Assembly (NCBI RefSeq): GCF_014851905.1
Contig: NZ_JACVAQ010000002.1
Span: 124,001-188,000, forward strand
Length of the DNA stretch: 64,000 nucleotides
Direction: 5' to 3'
Origin: Pseudomonas sp. PDM14
Lineage (GTDB): Bacteria > Pseudomonadota > Gammaproteobacteria > Pseudomonadales > Pseudomonadaceae
Positions 28,725-35,830 of this stretch are shown in pieces. Numbering within the stretch: the stretch's first letter is position 1; each line of letters starts with the position of its first letter. Under the pieces are notes generated by a model. That model did no database searches, was not told where the DNA came from, and worked only from the letters and a program-made list of their open reading frames with translations. A program made the position numbers and the translations under genes.

Positions 28725-29462
28725 TCAGGCTGTCTCTGCCAGGGCATTGATCTGCTGTTGCGCGGCGACCTCGCCGATTACCAGGATCGCCGGGCTTTTC
28801 AGCTGGAAGTCGTGGGCCGCCTGCTGCATGGCGGCCAGGGTGCTGCGGCACTCGCGTTGATGGGGCAGGGAGGCGTTCTCGATCATCGCCACCGGCATGT
28901 CGTCGCGCATGCCACCGGCGAGCAGACTTTCGCGAATCTCCGGCAATTTGGCCACGCCCATGTACACCACCAGGGTGGTGCCGCTCTGCGCCAGTGCTGG
29001 CCAGTTCAGGCTGCTGTCGTCCTGGGTGTGGGCGGTGACCAGGGTCACGCCACGGGCCACGCCGCGCAGGGTCAGGGGAATCCCGCAGTTGGTGGCACCG
29101 GCGAGACCTGCGGTAATGCCGTTGACCATTTCCACCTCGATGCCGTGCTCGGCCAGCCAGTCGGCTTCCTCGCTGCCACGGCCGAAGATGCACGGGTCGC
29201 CGCCTTTCAGGCGCACCACGCATTTGCCCTGGCGGGCGTAACGCAGCATCAGCCGATGGATGAAGGCCTGCGGGGTGGAACGGCAGCCGCCGCGCTTGCC
29301 GACCGGCACGATGCGGGCCGAGGGGCAGTGCTCCAGCACGGCCGGGTTGACCAGGTCATCGATCATCACGATCTCGGCCTGATTCAGGGCTTTGACTGCC
29401 TTGAGGGTCAGCAACTCCGGGTCACCGGGGCCGGCACCGACCAGCCAGACTTTTGCGCTCAT
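28725..29462 (-). CDS. cobA: Uroporphyrinogen-III C-methyltransferase (siroheme/cobalamin branch)
   Basis: A 245-residue SUMT, single domain, without the oxidase/ferrochelatase parts of CysG. Motifs are typical: VWLVGAGPGDPELLTLKA at the start, VVRLKGGDPCIFGRG, and GVTLVTAHTQ. It uses two S-adenosylmethionine to make precorrin-2, the precursor of siroheme and cobalamin. Its place as last gene of the nitrate reductase operon fits siroheme supply for an assimilatory nitrite reductase, although that enzyme is not encoded here. The 140-bp gap to the upstream nitrate reductase gene holds a palindromic repeat. Confidence 0.95.
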   Translation of the reverse strand: MSAKVWLVGAGPGDPELLTLKAVKALNQAEIVMIDDLVNPAVLEHCPSARIVPVGKRGGCRSTPQAFIHRLMLRYARQGKCVVRLKGGDPCIFGRGSEEADWLAEHGIEVEMVNGITAGLAGATNCGIPLTLRGVARGVTLVTAHTQDDSSLNWPALAQSGTTLVVYMGVAKLPEIRESLLAGGMRDDMPVAMIENASLPHQRECRSTLAAMQQAAHDFQLKSPAILVIGEVAAQQQINALAETA

Positions 29463-29539
29463 GTTCGAATCCTCATTCAGTTCCTACGGTTCCCATGCAT
29501 CAGCGTGGAAAACCGAAATCAGGTGGCGCTGCGCATCCC

Positions 29540-29596
29540 TTGAGACGCGGAGCGTCTCGGGCTGCGTACCCACGCAGAGCGTGGGCACGATCAATA
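29540..29596. repeat. Double palindrome repeat (GAGACGC and CCCACGC units)
   Basis: Two adjacent hairpins, GAGACGC-GGA-GCGTCTC (29542-29558) and CCCACGC-AGA-GCGTGGG (29569-29585), the second followed by CACGATCAAT. The same second unit and tail recur at 61311-61339. It lies between the nitrate reductase and cobA genes inside an operon, where it could alter mRNA stability. It belongs to a dispersed intergenic repeat family. Confidence 0.7.
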
Positions 29597-29602
29597 ATCA
29601 GG

Positions 29603-32335
29603 TCAGGCGGTTACTGCCACTGGCTGCGTGGCCAGCAGTCGTTTGATTTCCGGAACGCAAGAGCCGCAGCTTGTGCCGCACTTGAGCTCGCGTTTCAAGC
29701 CGTTCAGGTCAAGCCCGCGCAAGATTCCTGCACAAACAGCGTCTTCGCTGACGTTCAGGCAGTTGCACAGGGTCCTGGTTTTCTTCGTGCCGGCCGCGCC
29801 AGGAGGTGTCGACAACGGCGCGAGCAGCCAGCGGCGCAGGCTGGCGTCGGCCTTGCCGTCGCTCCACAGCGCCTTGAGCCAGTGGCGCGCGGCCGTTTCA
29901 CCGGCCAGGCGGATGGCGGTGATGCGCCCGTCCTCGATGCGCACGCGCTTGCCCACGGCGCGGCGCGGGTCGTCATAGGCCAGCACCGGGCCCTGGTCGA
30001 TGCCGAGCAGGGCGTCGATCTGGGCGAGCAGGGCGGAATCCGGGGCCTCCGGGCTGGCGGCGCGAATCTGCAGAGCCGGGCGCTCGCGACCGGTCAGCGT
30101 CAGGCTGGCGAAGGCGAAGGGCTCGAACAGGGGGCGCAGGGCGCTGAAACGCTGCTGCACATCGCCCTCGACCAGGGCGAAGAACTGCCAGGGCAGGCGC
30201 GCATCGCTGACTTCGATGGCCGCCTGCTTCAGCTCCGGCTGCTTGGACAGCGGGTCGAATGCCGGCTGGGTCAGCACGTTGGTGCCCAGGCCCTTGAGGA
30301 AGCGGTCGCCCCAGTGCATCGGCAGATAGGCCTGGCCAACGCGCACGGCCTCGTCAGCCTCCACCGGGACGACCAGGCTGCCGCGGCGGCTGTCGATCTT
30401 CACCAGGTCGCCGTTGAGCAGGTGGCGGGCGCGCAGCTCGTCCGGGTGCAGGCCGAGCACGGCTTCCTCGACATGGCCGAACAGGCGGGCAGCGGTACCG
30501 GTGCGACTCATGCCGTGCCACTGGTCGCGCAGGCGGCCGGTGTTGAGGGTCAGCGGGAAGTGCACCTCGCGCTGCTCCTGCGCCGCCATATACGGCTCGG
30601 CGAGAAACTTCGCACGGCCATTGGCGGTGGCGAAGTGGCCGTCGGCGTACAGGCGCGGTGTGCCCGGGCTGGTGCTGTGCGGGAACGGCCATTGCTGCGG
30701 GCCGCGTTCGTCGAGAATGGCGTAGCTCAGGCCGCTATAGTCGAGGTCGCGGCCACGGGTGAGCTGCTTGTACTCGTCGAACAGCTGCTGGTTATCGGTG
30801 AAGTCGAACAGGCTCGGCTGGCCCGGACGCAACAGGGTTTCCAGACGGCGGGCGAAGTCGCTGGTGATGGCCCAGTCCGGGCGCGCCTCGCCGGGGGCCG
30901 GCACGGCGCTACGCACATGACTGATGCGCCGTTCCGAGTTGGTCACCGTGCCCTGTTTCTCGCCCCAGCTGGCGGCGGGCAGCAGCAGGTCGGCGTAGGC
31001 GCAGGTTTCGGTGGTGAAGAAGGCTTCCTGCACTACCACGAACGGGCAGGCACGCAGCGCTTCATGCACCTTGCTCTGGTTCGGCAGCGACTGCGCCGGG
31101 TTGGTACAGGCGATCCACAGCGCCTTGATGGTACCGGCGTGCACCGCGTCGAACAGCTCGATGGCGGTCAGCCCGGTGGTCTGTGGCAAGGCCTCGACGC
31201 CCCAGTAGGCGGCGACATCGGCGCGGTGCTCGGCATTGCCCGCTTCGCGGTGGCCGGGCAACAGGTTGCTCAGGCTACCGGTCTCGCGGCCGCCCATGGC
31301 GTTGGGCTGACCAGTGAGGGAGAACGGCCCGGCGCCGACCTTGCCGATCTGCCCGGTGGCCAGGTGCAGATTGATCAGCGCGCTGTTCTTCGCGCTGCCG
31401 GCCGTGGACTGGTTGAGGCCCATGCACCACAACGAGAGAAAGCTGCGCGTGGTGCCGATCAGTTCGGCGGCTTGCTGCAGGTCCGCCACGCTGATGCCGC
31501 AGATATCGGCGACCAGCTCCGGACTGTAGTCGCGTACCAGGCTTTTCAGCGCATCGAAGCCTTCGGTGTGGGCGTCGATGTAGTCGCGGTCGATCCAGCC
31601 TTCCCACATGAGGATGTGCAGGATGCCGTGGAACAGTGCCACGTCGGTGCCCGGCAGGATCGCCAGGTGCAGGTCGGCCAGGTCGCAGGTGTCGGTACGG
31701 CGCGGGTCGACGACGATGATCTTCATCTCCGGCCGCGCGGCTTTTGCTGCTTCCAGGCGACGGAACAGGATCGGGTGGGCATAGGCCATGTTGCTGCCGG
31801 CGATCAGCAGGCAATCGCTCTGCTCGATGTCTTCATAGCTGCACGGCGGCGCGTCGGCGCCCAGGCTGCGCTTGTAGCCGACCACGGCCGAGGACATGCA
31901 CAGGCGCGAATTGCTGTCGATGTTGTTGGTGCCGACCACCGCGCGGGCCAGCTTGTTGAAGGCGTAGTAGTCCTCGGTCAGCAACTGGCCGGAAATATAG
32001 AAAGCCACGCTGTCCGGGCCATGCTCGCGGATGGTTTCGGCGAACACGTGGGCGGCGTGGTCCAGCGCGCTGTCCCAGTCGCTGCGGCTGCGCGCCAAGC
32101 CCTTGCCCAGGCGTAGCTCGGGGTACAGGCCGCGGGCGTCGAGGTCGCCGGTCAGGTGCAGGGTCGAGCCCTTGCTGCACAATTTGCCGAAGTTCGCCGG
32201 GTGCGTCGGGTCGCCCTGCACGCCGAGGATCTTCTCGTCGTCGTGTTCGATCAGCACGCCGCAGCCCACGCCGCAGTAGCAGCAGGTCGAGGCGGTGGTG
32301 CGGATGGGGTTGGGCATGTGCGTGGTATCCGTCAT
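29603..32335 (-). CDS. nasA: Assimilatory nitrate reductase catalytic subunit
   Basis: A 910-residue molybdopterin oxidoreductase reducing nitrate to nitrite in the cytosol. Near the N-terminus a [4Fe-4S] ligand set is seen: Cys18, Cys21, Cys25 and Cys53. The molybdopterin domains follow, and the C-terminal ~55 residues carry a BFD-like [2Fe-2S] domain (CNCLN and KCGTSCGSC), as in Klebsiella-type NasA. Pseudomonas databases may call it nasC. ATG at 32335 is preferred; one at 32317 is possible. It starts 11 bases after the flavoprotein stop, so the two are cotranscribed from the sigma-54 promoter at 33744-33760. The 887-codon open frame on the other strand is an artefact. Confidence 0.95.
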   Translation of the reverse strand: MTDTTHMPNPIRTTASTCCYCGVGCGVLIEHDDEKILGVQGDPTHPANFGKLCSKGSTLHLTGDLDARGLYPELRLGKGLARSRSDWDSALDHAAHVFAETIREHGPDSVAFYISGQLLTEDYYAFNKLARAVVGTNNIDSNSRLCMSSAVVGYKRSLGADAPPCSYEDIEQSDCLLIAGSNMAYAHPILFRRLEAAKAARPEMKIIVVDPRRTDTCDLADLHLAILPGTDVALFHGILHILMWEGWIDRDYIDAHTEGFDALKSLVRDYSPELVADICGISVADLQQAAELIGTTRSFLSLWCMGLNQSTAGSAKNSALINLHLATGQIGKVGAGPFSLTGQPNAMGGRETGSLSNLLPGHREAGNAEHRADVAAYWGVEALPQTTGLTAIELFDAVHAGTIKALWIACTNPAQSLPNQSKVHEALRACPFVVVQEAFFTTETCAYADLLLPAASWGEKQGTVTNSERRISHVRSAVPAPGEARPDWAITSDFARRLETLLRPGQPSLFDFTDNQQLFDEYKQLTRGRDLDYSGLSYAILDERGPQQWPFPHSTSPGTPRLYADGHFATANGRAKFLAEPYMAAQEQREVHFPLTLNTGRLRDQWHGMSRTGTAARLFGHVEEAVLGLHPDELRARHLLNGDLVKIDSRRGSLVVPVEADEAVRVGQAYLPMHWGDRFLKGLGTNVLTQPAFDPLSKQPELKQAAIEVSDARLPWQFFALVEGDVQQRFSALRPLFEPFAFASLTLTGRERPALQIRAASPEAPDSALLAQIDALLGIDQGPVLAYDDPRRAVGKRVRIEDGRITAIRLAGETAARHWLKALWSDGKADASLRRWLLAPLSTPPGAAGTKKTRTLCNCLNVSEDAVCAGILRGLDLNGLKRELKCGTSCGSCVPEIKRLLATQPVAVTA

Positions 32336-32346
32336 CTGTGCTCGGC

Positions 32347-33594
32347 TCAGGCGCACTGCGCCGCATCGTCGAGACCGGCCGCGCCGACGCAGCTGGCGCC
32401 GAACATCAGGTGATCGCGGATCTCGCTGATGTTGGCGTGCTCGCGCACCTGGTTGAAGTACCAGCCGCCGTCGACGGTGTCGCCATACAGGCAGGCGCCG
32501 ACCAGCACGTCGTCCTTGACCACCAGCTTCTTGTACACGCCGTCCAACGGGTCGGTGAGGGTGATGGTCTCGGTGCCGTCGGCGCCCATGAAGTCGCCGG
32601 CGGAGAACAGGTCGATGCCGGTCACCTTCAACTTGGTCGAGGTCACCGAACCCTGGTAACGGGCAAAGCCGAGCTGGGCCAGGTGGTTGGCGCAGACCTT
32701 GGCCTGCTCGAACAGCGGCGCGACCAGGCCATAGGCGATGCCGCGGTGGTTGGCACATTCGCCAACCGAGTAGATGCGCGGGTCGAAGGTCTGCAGCGTG
32801 TCGTTGACCAGGATGCCGCGGTTGCACGGCAGGCCGGCTTTTTCCGCCAGCTCGGTATTGGGGCGGATACCGGCGGCCATCACCACCAGGTCGGCGGGGA
32901 TGGCGTCGCCGCTCTTGAAGGTCACCGCGCAGACGCGGTTATCGCCGTTGTCCATCAGCTCGGCGGTCTGTTCATTGAGGCGAAAATGAATGCCGCGGGC
33001 CTCCAGTGCGCGTTGCAACAGCACGCCGGCGGTCTTGTCGAGTTGGCGTTCGAGCAGCCATTCGGAGAGGTGCACCACGGTCACGTCCATGCCGCGCTGG
33101 CGCAGACCGTTGGCCGCTTCCAGGCCGAGCAGACCGCCGCCGATGACCACGGCATGGCTGTGGGTCTTGGCGGTGTCGATCATCGCCTGGGTGTCGGCGA
33201 CGTCGCGGTAGGCGATCACTCCGCGCAGCTTGTTGCCGGGAATCGGCAGCATGAACGGGTTGGAGCCGGTGGCGATGACCAGGCGATCGTATTCGGCCTG
33301 GCTGCCGTCGTCGGCGATCACCAGACGCTTCTTGCGGTCGATTCGCACGACCTTGCGGTTGAGCATCAGGGTGATGCCGTTGGCGGCGTACCAATCGAGG
33401 TCGTTGAGCACGATGTCGGCGAAGCTCTGTTCGCCGGCCAGCACCGGCGACAGCAGGATGCGGTTGTAGTTGGGGTGCGGCTCGGCGCCGAACACGGTGA
33501 TGTCGTAGAGGTCCGGGGCGAGCTTGAGCAGCTCCTCCAGCGTCCGCACGCCGGCCATACCGTTGCCAACCATTACCAGCTTGAGTTTTTTCAT
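32347..33594 (-). CDS. NAD(P)H-dependent FAD reductase, NirB N-terminal-like, lacking siroheme domains
   Basis: A 415-residue flavoprotein matching the FAD/NAD(P)H half of NirB: an FAD motif at the N-terminus (VMVGNGMAGVRTLEEL), the NAD motif VVIGGGLLGLEAANGL near residue 150, and a C-terminal domain with KLVVKDDVLVGACLYGD. Full NirB is about 850 residues with [2Fe-2S] and siroheme-[4Fe-4S] domains; here the frame ends right after HLMFGASCVG and the nitrate reductase gene begins 11 bases on. It is best read as the electron-donor subunit for the nitrate reductase (NasB/NasC type), or alternatively a remnant of NirB. Start ATG at 33594 has AGGAG nine bases upstream. Confidence 0.88.
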   Translation of the reverse strand: MKKLKLVMVGNGMAGVRTLEELLKLAPDLYDITVFGAEPHPNYNRILLSPVLAGEQSFADIVLNDLDWYAANGITLMLNRKVVRIDRKKRLVIADDGSQAEYDRLVIATGSNPFMLPIPGNKLRGVIAYRDVADTQAMIDTAKTHSHAVVIGGGLLGLEAANGLRQRGMDVTVVHLSEWLLERQLDKTAGVLLQRALEARGIHFRLNEQTAELMDNGDNRVCAVTFKSGDAIPADLVVMAAGIRPNTELAEKAGLPCNRGILVNDTLQTFDPRIYSVGECANHRGIAYGLVAPLFEQAKVCANHLAQLGFARYQGSVTSTKLKVTGIDLFSAGDFMGADGTETITLTDPLDGVYKKLVVKDDVLVGACLYGDTVDGGWYFNQVREHANISEIRDHLMFGASCVGAAGLDDAAQCA

Positions 33595-33625
33595 GCCGGT
33601 CATCTCCTGGGTAAAAATCGTGAGC

Positions 33626-33668
33626 AACAAAAAAGGCGTCCCGCTAGTTGCCTAGCGAGGACGCCTTT
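33626..33668 (-). terminator. Leader terminator of the nitrate reductase operon
   Basis: Minus strand: AAAGGCGTCC-TCGCTAG, loop GCAA, then CTAGCG-GGACGCCTTT followed by a T tract. It is a strong intrinsic terminator 32 bp before the flavoprotein start codon, so it lies inside the untranslated leader. Its 5' arm overlaps the second antiterminator hairpin (33658-33673), making the two structures mutually exclusive. Confidence 0.85.
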
Positions 33669-33716
33669 GTCCTGTCCCGATCTGCCGGGAAGCAGAGCCG
33701 CTCTACGTTGAGGGCC
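33658..33716 (-). promoter_or_regulatory. ANTAR (NasR/NasT-type) antitermination RNA element, reductase operon
   Basis: Minus-strand leader. Hairpin P1 (33716-33696) has loop AACGTA closed by CTC/GAG and GGCC/GGCT with one bulge. Hairpin P2 (33673-33658) is AGGAC-AAAGGC-GTCCT. Both loops have six bases with A at position 1 and G at position 4, the hallmark of RNA targets of ANTAR antiterminators. P2 shares bases with the terminator's 5' arm. Binding of a NasT/NasR protein when nitrate is present would stabilise P2 and allow read-through. No nasT gene lies in the window. Confidence 0.8.
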
Positions 33717-33743
33717 GTGCCTTATGTCTGTCGTTTTCTCTAA

Positions 33744-33760
33744 AGCAGGTGGCGTGCCAA
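33744..33760 (-). promoter_or_regulatory. Sigma-54 promoter of the nitrate reductase operon
   Basis: Minus strand TTGGCACG-CCAC-CTGCT matches the -24 element exactly and the -12 element except for one base (CTGC for TTGC), with correct spacing. Predicted start near 33733 puts transcription just before the antitermination hairpins. Sigma-54 dependence implies nitrogen control through NtrC or a similar activator. Confidence 0.8.
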
Positions 33761-33860
33761 CTGTTTGGATACCGCGGTTTGCTGCAATGACGGCGCCATC
33801 GGATGGTTTTCGACGAGTTTTCTGCACCCGTTTAAGGCAAGACGCGCCGTGCTGGTGCGG

Positions 33861-35528
33861 TCAGCGCAGCAAAGCGATGAGCAGCACCAGGTTGAGCAGC
33901 AGAGAGCCCAATGCCACGCCGCGCCAGACCAGCAGAGGTTCGCGGTCCAGCAGCGGGCGCGGGCGTACGCTGAGTGCCTGGCGCTCGCCCTGTTCCAGGC
34001 TCAGCAGCCATTCCTCGGCGGTCTCGAAGCGTTCAGCGGGGTTGCTGGCGACGGCGCGTAGCAGGCAGTCGTCGAGCCAGGCCGGCAGGTCCGGGCGATA
34101 GCGGCTGGGCGCGGTCGGTTTGCCGAAACGCGGGTGTTGGAACGCCTCGATCTCGCCGTAGGGATAGTGCCCGGTGAGCAGGTGGTAGAGCGTCACGCCG
34201 GCGGCGTAGAGGTCTTGCTGCGGGCTGGGTTTGCCGCCAGAAAAGGCTTCCGGGGCAATGTAGCTGGGGGTGCCGGGCAATGAGTGGCTTTCGTCGCGGG
34301 ACAGACCAGGGCAATAGGCCAGGCCGAAATCGAGCACGCGCAGCTCGCCGTCGTCGCACCAGAGCAGGTTTTCCGGCTTGATGTCGCGGTGCAGGATATT
34401 GCGCCGATGCAGCATGCCCAGGGCCTTGAGCAGGCGCGGCGCCAGTTCCAGCCATTCCGGCAGGGCCAGTTGCCCGGACAGGCGCAGGTGCTCGGCCAGG
34501 GTCTGCCCCGAATGCTCACGCTGCACGTAATAAAGATGCTGGCGCTGCGGCAGCGGATGCGCCTCGGCGAAGTGACGCCCGGCCACGCGGCGCAGGAACC
34601 ATTCCTCGAGCAACAGCGCGGGGCCGGCCTGGGGTTCGTCATGGCGGCTGGCCGGTAGGGTTTTCAGCAGCCAGCGGCGCGACTGGTTGTCTCGCACGCG
34701 GTAGACCAGCGACTGACGCGACTCGGCGAGCAGACGTTCGACCTGCCAGCCCTCGAACGACTGGCCCTCACGCAGCACTGGCGGCAGCGGCCAGTGCTCG
34801 AGCTGGGCGAGGGTGTCGGCGAGGTCGTTCTCCGGCAGCTCCTGAACCTGTACCAGTACCGCGCTGGCGTTGTCCTGGCTGCCGGCCAGGTGTGCGGCGG
34901 CGACCAGCGCCTTGCACGCGGTGCCAGGGTCGGTTTCGTCGGCGAGCATGTTGTGGATGCCACGGTCGCCGAGGGTCGACCAGACGCCGTCGCTGACCAG
35001 CAGGAAGGCTTCGCCTTCGCGCAGTTCGCCTTCCAGGTAATCGACCACCAGGTGCTGGTCCAGGCCCATGGCGCGCTTGAGCACGTGCTGCATGCCCGGT
35101 TGTTCCCATACATGGTCTTCGCTGATCCGCTCTAGCGTGCCGTCATGCCAGCGGTAGGCGCGGCAATCGCCGACATGCGCGAGGGTGAAGCGCCGCCCGC
35201 GCAGGACCAGGGCGGTGAGCGTGGTGAGTAGTGGCTGGCCGCCACCATTGGCCTGCAGCCAGCGGTTGTGGGCGACTAGCAGACGATCCAGCGATTGCGT
35301 GACGGCCCAGGTTTCCGGCGTGGCGTAGTAGTCCAGGGCGAGGGCCTGCAAGGTGGCGCGGGCGGCCAGGCCGCCATCGGCGCATTGGCTCACGCCATCG
35401 GCGAGGGCGAACAGCAGGCCTTTGCTCGCGGCCAGGGCCGGCGCGGGGGTGACCACGCGGATGGCGTCCTGGTTTTCCGCACGCGGGCCGGTGGCGCTGG
35501 CTTCGCCGAATGTCAGTTGCAGGGCCAT
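33861..35528 (-). CDS. PP2C phosphatase - Ser/Thr protein kinase fusion, membrane anchored
   Basis: A 555-residue bifunctional protein. Residues 1-~230 are a PP2C-type phosphatase with metal-binding acidic residues at Asp21 (ENQDA), Asp44 (ADGVS), the HVGDCRAYRW motif, Asp180 (VSDGVW) and Asp219-Asn220. Residues ~260-520 are a Hanks-type kinase with catalytic Lys289, HRDIKPEN (380-387) and DFG (400-402). A final hydrophobic helix (~531-553) should anchor it to the inner membrane. Start ATG at 35528 is chosen over the longer open frame because it begins the PP2C domain. It lies between the nitrate transporter and the reductase operon, so a link to nitrate use is likely but unproven. Confidence 0.93.
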   Translation of the reverse strand: MALQLTFGEASATGPRAENQDAIRVVTPAPALAASKGLLFALADGVSQCADGGLAARATLQALALDYYATPETWAVTQSLDRLLVAHNRWLQANGGGQPLLTTLTALVLRGRRFTLAHVGDCRAYRWHDGTLERISEDHVWEQPGMQHVLKRAMGLDQHLVVDYLEGELREGEAFLLVSDGVWSTLGDRGIHNMLADETDPGTACKALVAAAHLAGSQDNASAVLVQVQELPENDLADTLAQLEHWPLPPVLREGQSFEGWQVERLLAESRQSLVYRVRDNQSRRWLLKTLPASRHDEPQAGPALLLEEWFLRRVAGRHFAEAHPLPQRQHLYYVQREHSGQTLAEHLRLSGQLALPEWLELAPRLLKALGMLHRRNILHRDIKPENLLWCDDGELRVLDFGLAYCPGLSRDESHSLPGTPSYIAPEAFSGGKPSPQQDLYAAGVTLYHLLTGHYPYGEIEAFQHPRFGKPTAPSRYRPDLPAWLDDCLLRAVASNPAERFETAEEWLLSLEQGERQALSVRPRPLLDREPLLVWRGVALGSLLLNLVLLIALLR

Positions 35529-35558
35529 CTGCTGCTCTCGTGAGTGGGGGGACAGCAA

Positions 35559-35680
35559 GTCGGTTGCGGCAAAGGCGAAGCCTGTCCGGCTTCCTTGGAG
35601 CGCCGCCGTTGCCGGCGGTTTTCCACCTTTCCTGACCAGTGCGTGAAGGCTGAACGGGCTTCGCCTTTGTCGCAACCGAC
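35559..35680 (-). repeat. Long inverted repeat in the kinase-gene leader, sharing the AAAGGCG core
   Basis: A 24-bp arm, GTCGGTTGCG-(G/A)-CAAAGGCGAAGCC, occurs at 35559-35582 and inverted at 35657-35680, one mismatch, with 74 bases between that contain a further GCCGCC-GTTG-CCGGCGG-like hairpin. On the minus strand the upstream arm reads GACAAAGGCG, identical to the P2 region of the two nitrate leaders in this cluster. It lies 30 bases before the kinase start codon and fills much of the 302-bp gap. No T tract follows, so classic termination is not obvious. Confidence 0.65.
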
Positions 35681-35732
35681 CTGAGTGATCAATCGGAAGA
35701 GTCTGTCTTGAGGATGGACCAAGGCAGGCTCT

Positions 35733-35756
35733 CAGAACCGGCTTACGATCTTTTGA
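35733..35756. repeat. Solo end of the 1343-1486 repeat family
   Basis: The complement reads CAAAAGATCGTAAGCCGGTT, close to the right end of the element at 1343-1486 (CAAAAGTTCGTAAACAGACT). No matching opposite end or body is seen, so it is a degenerate or solo copy. Confidence 0.45.
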
Positions 35757-35759
35757 GAC

Positions 35760-35822
35760 CGTAGGGCGGGTTGAACGCAGCGATATCCATCAGTGCCGCG
35801 ATGGGTATCGCTGCCCGCCCAT
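35760..35822. repeat. Palindromic repeat between transporter and kinase genes
   Basis: GCAGCGATATCCATC (35777-35791) pairs with GATGGGTATCGCTGC (35800-35814) with one mismatch, flanked by GGGCGGG and CCCGCCC. It begins 9 bases after the transporter stop on the minus strand. It may act as a transcript end or stabiliser. The CGTAGGGCGGGTT start is shared with the repeat at 40161. Confidence 0.65.
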
Positions 35823-35830
35823 CCTGCGCT

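Noticed and set aside
29453..32116. An 887-codon open frame on the plus strand
   Set aside because: It lies antisense to the nitrate reductase gene, which has clear cofactor motifs; long antisense frames are expected at this GC content, and the translation is low-complexity with no family motif.
32347..33594. A frameshifted full-length nirB
   Set aside because: The other frames between the flavoprotein stop and the reductase start span only 11 bases and hold no siroheme-domain motifs, so a simple sequencing frameshift cannot restore full-length NirB.
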